Shown one piece after another: positions 58,601-64,000 of a DNA stretch of 64,000 bases. The stretch is from the NCBI GenBank assembly GCA_963969345.1, contig OZ017767.1, positions 9,799,547-9,863,546 on the forward strand, in the 5' to 3' direction. A model generated the notes under the pieces. That model saw only the letters and a program-made list of their open reading frames with translations. It was not told where the DNA came from and made no database searches. Every line of letters starts with the position of its first letter. Position 1 is the stretch's first letter. This DNA is from Turbatrix aceti. Taxonomy: Eukaryota; Nematoda; Chromadorea; Rhabditida; Panagrolaimidae. The position numbers and the translations under genes are program-made.

Positions 58601-60423
58601 AAAAAGAAATCCAAGCACATGCAGATCATGTCCGGTGTCCAACCCTGGCTATACTGGCTGACAACTGCTATTTGGGATTTTGTATGCTACCTTATCCCTG
58701 TCGTCTTATTTTTGGTAGTATTCAAAATCATGGGTGTCAAGCAGTATGTAGATAGAGCAAGTACCGTAGTTGAATTGATAATCGTAATGCTTCTCTATGG
58801 CTGGACAGCGATTCCATTTGTGTATTCATTCTCATTTTTATTCAACGCCGCGCCAAAAGGATACACCATGATTGTGATCTATAACATTATTACCGGCATG
58901 ATAGGCTCTATCGCCGTGCCAATCGTCACCCAGACTTCAAACGCAAATGTTGGATACACTTTGGAAGTTATCTTGTCATTTTTCTTCTCTACTTACAACA
59001 TGAGTAACTGTTTTCTGAAAATCTACACAAATGGGTATTCCAGAGAATCGTGTGAATCAATTGATTGTACTAATTCGCTAATTGGAGAGACTTTGCCACA
59101 ATGCTGTGGAAACGATGACGGTTTGTTCAAAAAAAAAGTTTTTGAACAATAACAATTTTTTTAGAAAAAGTCTATACCGAAAGCATTTTGACGACATTCG
59201 ACAAACGAGGCTTGGGATACGGTATTATATTTTTGGCGGTCCAAGGCTTTTTATTCTGGCTCACAACAATTGCTTTCGAAAAAGATTGGATTGGGAAACT
59301 TAAAACTATGTTTTACACTAAGAAAACAACAGATTTTCAAAACCTGGGATTCGACAGTTCTAATGAATTATCAGTCGAAGACAACGACGTACTAACCGAA
59401 AAACAAAAAGTACAATTTTCATCACCTGATTCTCACGCAATCCTGGTCAAAGATATCAAAAAGTGGTATGGAAACTTCAATGCTGTTAAGGGCATTTCTT
59501 TTCACGTCGACAAAGGCGAGTGCTTTGGACTCCTTGGAGTGAACGGTGCCGGCAAAACGTCGACCTTTCAAATGCTCACCGGTGAAAATTCGGTATCAGG
59601 TGGAGAAGCTTTTATGGAAGGCCTCAGTGTCATTCACGACTGGCGTGAAGCGGGGGCTTCCATTGGGTACTGTCCGCAGTACGACGCCATAATCAAGGAA
59701 ATGAGCGGCGAAGAGACTCTCTACATGTTTGCCCGGATACGTGGCATAAGAAGCAACGAAATTGGTACTGTAGTTTCGGCTGTGATTGATGCAATCGGAA
59801 TCGGTATCTATGCAAAACGGCAAATCAAGACGTACTCCGGGGGTAACAAGAGACGACTCAGTCTTGGCATTGCTCTGGTTGGCATGCCGAAAATTTTGTT
59901 GCTCGATGAACCAACTTCCGGTGTCGATCCAAAGGCACGACGAATCATCTGGGATATCCTGTCAAAGGTTCGGGAAATGGGATCCGCGCTTGTATTGACG
60001 TCACACAGCATGGAGGAATGCGAAGCGCTTTGTTCGACCCTGGCAATCATGGTTTACGGGAAATTCAGATGTTACGGTAGCGTACAGCATATCAAGAGTC
60101 GCTACGGCGCCGGGTACACACTGCTTATGCGGGTTGATAGCAAGTATATCGATTTTGCAAAATCGACCATCCTACAGACATTCCCTGGATCAATACTCAA
60201 AGTGAGTGACTGTTTAATATTATGTGTAATTAAAGCTTTGTTTTAGGAACAACACGTTCAACAACTGCACTTTGAGCTAAAAAAATATGACGGTCAAAAA
60301 TGGTCGGAACTTTTTCAACAACTTGAAAATCTGAGTGAATCTTTGCACATTAGTGACTATTATCTGTCACAAACAACGCTCGAACAGGTGTTTGTTGAAT
60401 TTTCTAAACAAACCGAATTATAG
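52680..60423 (+). CDS. ABCA-subfamily full ABC transporter (CED-7/ABT-like)
   Basis: Exons 52680-52817, 52863-53132, 53331-53520, 53565-53890, 53943-54659, 56471-56935, 57002-58008, 58096-58204, 58253-59120, 59165-60201 and 60247-60423 give 1,767 residues, normal for ABCA. Start [15 protein letters not shown] (TM1), large N-glycosylated ectodomain, then [14 protein letters not shown] and a TM bundle. First nucleotide-binding domain: Walker [10 protein letters not shown]-loop LCPQYN, signature [10 protein letters not shown], Walker [13 protein letters not shown], switch His LLTTHYMEE. Second half: [17 protein letters not shown] segments, Walker A GVNGAGKT, signature [10 protein letters not shown] (GN for GQ), Walker [21 protein letters not shown]. 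It likely moves lipids across membranes. Intron 5 holds a large nested foldback element. Confidence 0.92.
54681..56435. mobile_element. Composite foldback element in ABC transporter intron 5
   Basis: Outer inverted ends of about 23 bases, ACG(A/C)ACTCTCATAACAAATT, start at 54681 and end at 56435, flanked by TATATA on both sides. Inside is a second palindrome, 54719-56287: arms 54719-55351 and 55655-56287 (633 bases each, a few mismatches) around a 303-base loop. Its termini AAGTGCGTTCAAAAATGATA recur in part about 180 bases further in, as GTTCAAAAATGATAGG. Without the element the intron would be about 46 bases. No transposase is coded. Confidence 0.8.
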
Positions 60424-60874
60424 TTGGAAGAAAAAAATTGTGCGTGCAATGTGAAATGAATGAATCAACATTTCTATTAAATTTAAACAACAAAAAATCT
60501 TGTCTTTTGTATTTATTTTTACTACGTGTTGTAAATATTTACATTTATTTTAATTGCAAAATGTAATAAATAAAAATAACATCAAAAGTGTAAAAAAATA
60601 TCTTTATTTTTTAATTAAATTCGATTCACCAAAATCTCTCATGTATTTAAAAAATAACAAAAAAAGAGTCTAAATAAATAAAAAAAATTAATGAGAAAGA
60701 AAAACTCCGCTACGCTTATATAATTATTGAGATACGCTTAACAGAAGAAGAATTTGATTAATTAAATTGAATAAATTTTTTTTTAGAAATTTTCCATCAA
60801 AAACTGCTTCTGAAGTTTACATGATCCTGAACATTTTCTTTATTTAATTATCAAGTAATTTATTTTATCGTTAA
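60424..60874. other. Convergent intergenic, ABC transporter to receptor E
   Basis: AT-rich, with AATAAATAAAAATAAC-type signals near 60560. No gene is seen. Confidence 0.4.
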
Positions 60875-61927
60875 TCAGTGATTAGTTATCATTAGACCAG
60901 ATGTTGAGAAGCAGATTGTGAACATTTCGAACACATTTTGTCTAAAAATGTTAGCAAACAAAAATATAGCCAAAACATCGACAGCAGAGATCCACGCATA
61001 AATAAAATTAGGGTAGTTTGTAACAACATAGATTGTGTTATTCTGAGATAATGGAACGAAAGCATTGAAAAAATTTGGAATACCGCCGAGTATCAGTGGA
61101 ACTAAAGCTTGTGTAATTAGAACACGGTTGATTTCTTCGTGTTCCTCTATATTTTGTTGAGTAAAAATGTTTTCATTCACTTTGAGGTATTTTCTAGTCT
61201 TGATAAAACAGTAAATAATTACAACATTTGAAACAATACTTATTCCTCTTACCATGGAGATTGCAATGTCTGAATATAAACCCTTCTAAAAATAAATTTG
61301 AAAAATATTTACTCGCTTTTAAAAAAAACGGACACCAACCGATGACCAATACGCAGTTATAAAAAAATCATCAGAATTTAGGAATTCAGAAATAAGCTTA
61401 TATTCAAGTGGACCTGAAGTCGACTTTGTACTAATGTATAAAGTTGCAGAAATAATGGATGCAAAAACTAAACATATACATCCTTGCAAAATACCGTATC
61501 GAGTTGTAAATTGCTGGTTGTAGCGAATCTTACGGTATCGGTACACAAAGCCACTAACGATTAACAAATTGTTCAAATGTTGAATCGCCCCGTAAATTGG
61601 CAACATTATTTGATGTACGGCTTTGGGTAAAGGTAGGATACTATTTTTTGTCACAACGTACTTTGCGGTATTTAGGTCCACTCGATACTAAACATAAATG
61701 AATATCATTATTTTATATAACTTACAAAAAAAAAGTTTCCATACCGGCATCAAAAGTATTTGCAAGATTGAAAACACAATATGAGTAACATGGGTCTGAA
61801 TAAGAAGCGCATTGTAGCCCTGGATACCGCCGGATTTAACCCAGTATAACAAAAGTATATTCAGAAATATTCCGATAGTTGATGAAACGCATGAATTAAT
61901 AGAATTTAGTATCCATAGAGTTTGCAT
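60875..61927 (-). CDS. Serpentine chemoreceptor-like protein E
   Basis: Exons 61927-61745, 61687-61340 and 61285-60875 give 313 residues. It lacks the last intron that receptors A, B and D have, so an intron was lost or gained within the family. Landmarks: MQTLWILNSINSCVSSTIG, IFLNILLLYWVKSGGIQGY, NALLIQTHVTHIVFS, FVYRYRKIRYNQQFTTRYG, FLNSDDFFITAY, RKYLKVNENIF, LILGGIPNFFNAF and AWISAVDVLAIFL, then FRQNVFEMFTICF. Intact seven-helix frame with the full tail. Probably a chemosensory membrane receptor. Confidence 0.8.
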
Positions 61928-62732
61928 TGTTTTTAGAATTTAAATACGGATACCAAAAAAAACACATTTAATTTGAACAATTTTATTGCCGTCAAATATA
62001 TGGTTAATGCTGTAACCGTAGAATTGTATTTACATGAACTTTGATAACAACAATTTTTTGCAAACTCTCTGGTGTATTAAAAAAATAACGACATTAAAAT
62101 ATTGCAAACTAACGAGGAACTAATTATTTTTTCTACTTATTTGTAAGCCGGCCTGTATTTGGATCTATCGACATCTTACATCAAACAAAATAAAGCATTG
62201 CAAATTTTTTTTCTGTAAACCGTCGATTTGAAAAATTCTTCATTAGTGTCTAAACCAATGAATTGTAAAAGTAAAAATTAGAGAAGCATTTTGAACTTTA
62301 TGTTGCCGATGAAGCTCGGAAGAGTTTTATTCCGAAAACTTTTTCCAGAATTTTGTAAACCAAAAATTTTGTATCGAAAATTTGAAAATTTAGATTTTCA
62401 TGTCTGGGAACCCACAAGTTTGTCTTTACTCTTTTGAAATCGTAAAATGCGTTGTTGAGCTTTCCACTTTATTTCTAAATCGACAAACTGGCACTTTAAG
62501 AAATCCTTTTAGTGCTATTGTTACGCCTATTTTTTTTCTGTGTCCATAACTTTGCATGCAATACATACTAATAAACATGCCATACCTCGTCTGGCTTTCA
62601 TAGTACCACACCAACTGAAAATGACTTTGTAAGATGAAATGTTGCACAGGTATACATAGTTTTGATAGAACTATTATAAATTGGGGGTTACTTTGTGAAA
62701 CATTTTTTTCCAACAATTATTGGCATTCTGAA
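61928..62732. other. Intergenic between receptor E and carbonic anhydrase
   Basis: Divergent promoter region, AT-rich. The open frame reaching back to 62634 on the plus strand is only an in-frame extension of the anhydrase gene. Nothing else recognised. Confidence 0.4.
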
Positions 62733-63656
62733 ATGAAAAGCCATTTGCCACTACTTTTGTTTTTCATTTCTTTTGTACGAAGTCAATCTACCTGGGGCTA
62801 TGGCCCGGATAATGGTCCGGATACCTGGCCTGGGTTGTGCAATTCTGGTCTTCGACAATCGCCTCTTGATCTTAATCCAGCGAACTATAAAATATCGTGT
62901 ATACCTGAGATAATCTTTGTACACTACAACATATCTGGAAATCTGAATTTTGCAAATACCGGTCAAACAAGTTTGTTTTTTAATATTTTGTATTATATGT
63001 ATATCAGTAAATGTTTAATTTCAGTTATGATAACTGGTTTTGAAGATTGGAAACGACAACCGTACATTTACGGTGCCAATCTTTGTTCTACCTATCGATT
63101 GGTTCAATTACACATACATTGGGCACAGAATAATTCAGGTGGAAGTGAGCATACTGTATACAACATTCATCATCCTGTTGAAGTAAGTTCACAAATAGCA
63201 GGGATACATCAAAAACATTTTTTGTTTTATATTTAGATCCACTTTGTGCACATAAAAGGACATTTCACTGAGGAAGAAGCGATAAAGCACTCCGATGGCA
63301 TAGTTGTAGTCAGCGTATTTGCTATCGATTTCCCCGATATAGCACCATTTGAAGAACTTGCCAAATACTTTACCGCAATTAAAAATGTCGGCAGCACTGT
63401 GGAGTTGCAAGATTTCAATATTCTTTCTCTTTTACCGGTAATTCAGTCGTCTTTTTATCGTTATCCAGGATCATTGACTACTCCGCCGTGCAGTGAGGCA
63501 GTTGAGTGGGTCGTTATGTCAGTTCCCATCAGCATCTCTGCCGATCAACTTGCACTTTTACGGGAAATTGAAGGCAATGATGGCAATCCCCAGAGTCATA
63601 ACAATCGACCGATTCAGGAGTTTGAGGGTCGAAATGTTCTCTACCGAATAGGATGA
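62733..63656 (+). CDS. Secreted alpha-carbonic anhydrase
   Basis: Exons 62733-62970, 63025-63182 and 63237-63656 give 271 residues. ATG 62733 begins a clear signal peptide (MKSHLPLLLFFISFVRSQS). The mature enzyme starts STWGYGPDNGPDTWP and RQSPLDL. Zinc ligands: two His in LVQLHIHWA and the third in VEIHFVHIKGHF. The substrate pocket motif SLTTPPCSEAVEWVV is complete. The proton-shuttle position (His64 in human CA II, in N-N-G-H) reads N-T-G-Q here, so turnover may be lower or the shuttle lies elsewhere. It hydrates CO2 to bicarbonate outside the cell or in a secretory compartment. Confidence 0.88.
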
Positions 63657-64000
63657 CCGATCTTAGATTTGACATCATCTTTGACCCCCCAAACCTTTAA
63701 GTTTATATTTTTAAGTCGATCAACATTTTTCGCAAGTCCCGACTACTTTTGTTATACAAATGTGTAATAACTTTTAATCTTTAGTTTCTTTTCAGATTTG
63801 TTGTACAGTGAAAAAATTTGTTGTTGTCTTATTTGTACCCAAAGTGTGTGCAAATAACATTTTGTAGGCAACATTACTTTGTTTAGCCCTCATTCCCACA
63901 CCCTTTACTGCGTACCCAATGTATGCATTATATAGTATATGTATGTACTTATTGATATTCTTGTTAAATTCATGTCTACAGCCATAAAAACCGATTTACT
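63657..64000. other. Right-edge non-coding sequence
   Basis: 3' flank of the carbonic anhydrase gene, T-rich with a TATGTATG-like repeat near 63935. Nothing else seen. Confidence 0.35.

Noticed and set aside
1..64000. CRISPR arrays, bacterial operons, ribosomal or transfer RNA genes
   Set aside because: None seen. The tandem repeats present are satellite or microsatellite DNA without spacers, and gene structure is eukaryotic throughout.

Overview
The window is nuclear DNA of a nematode. Evidence read from the sequence: protein genes are split by very short introns (often 41-55 bases) with GT donors, many of the form GTTTGT/GTTNGT, and T-rich acceptors ending TTTTAG or TTTCAG. The gene set also fits: supplementary-type nuclear receptors with a nematode P-box, a serpentine chemoreceptor family, a GT11 fucosyltransferase family, a RDE-8-like NYN nuclease, a short STAT and an ABCA transporter. 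I cannot name the species. Introns were placed by eye from splice sites, reading phase and paralogue agreement. Coordinates of spliced genes cover start to stop codon, with exons listed in the evidence.

Layout. 1-6.2 kb: two tandem units, each a minus-strand secreted PAN-like gene followed by a plus-strand serpentine receptor; in the first unit the receptor is reduced to a relic. 7.3-9.25 kb: a NYN endoribonuclease gene and an unrecognised partner gene. 9.25-16.7 kb: xanthine dehydrogenase, preceded by a tandem duplication holding a solo LTR. 18.4-20.3 kb: a nuclear receptor. 20.8-23.1 kb: an SLC22-like transporter on the minus strand. 25.7-42.5 kb: four GT11 fucosyltransferase genes (one split by an RTE-like LINE) mixed with a BTB-kelch gene and a STAT gene. 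42.9-50.1 kb: an inverted second copy of the nuclear receptor, partner gene, NYN gene and receptor. 50.2-51.8 kb: an orphan receptor exon and an intact receptor. 52.7-60.4 kb: an 11-exon ABCA transporter with a large foldback element in one intron. 60.9-62 kb: another serpentine receptor. 62.7-63.7 kb: a secreted alpha-carbonic anhydrase.

The main architectural feature is a large inverted duplication: 5.2-20.3 kb against 42.9-50.1 kb, gene order preserved, with about 22.6 kb between the arms. Identity along it is a mosaic: 279/281 residues for the NYN protein and near-identical flanking non-coding DNA, about 92% for the partner, roughly 60-65% for the receptors, and a nuclear receptor whose third exon is almost identical while its second is clearly diverged. 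This points to patchy gene conversion between arms. The XDH segment is in one arm only.

Mobile DNA is plentiful and several insertions have target-site duplications visible by eye: a solo LTR with its empty site next door, an hAT-like element full of GATCAGATC repeats in an XDH intron, a 1,122-bp foldback with 467-bp arms, a nested foldback in the ABCA intron, a SINE-like copy with a 14-bp duplication and the LINE inside a fucosyltransferase. XDH as given carries a 2-base frameshift and a lost splice acceptor, so it is either decaying or affected by assembly errors.
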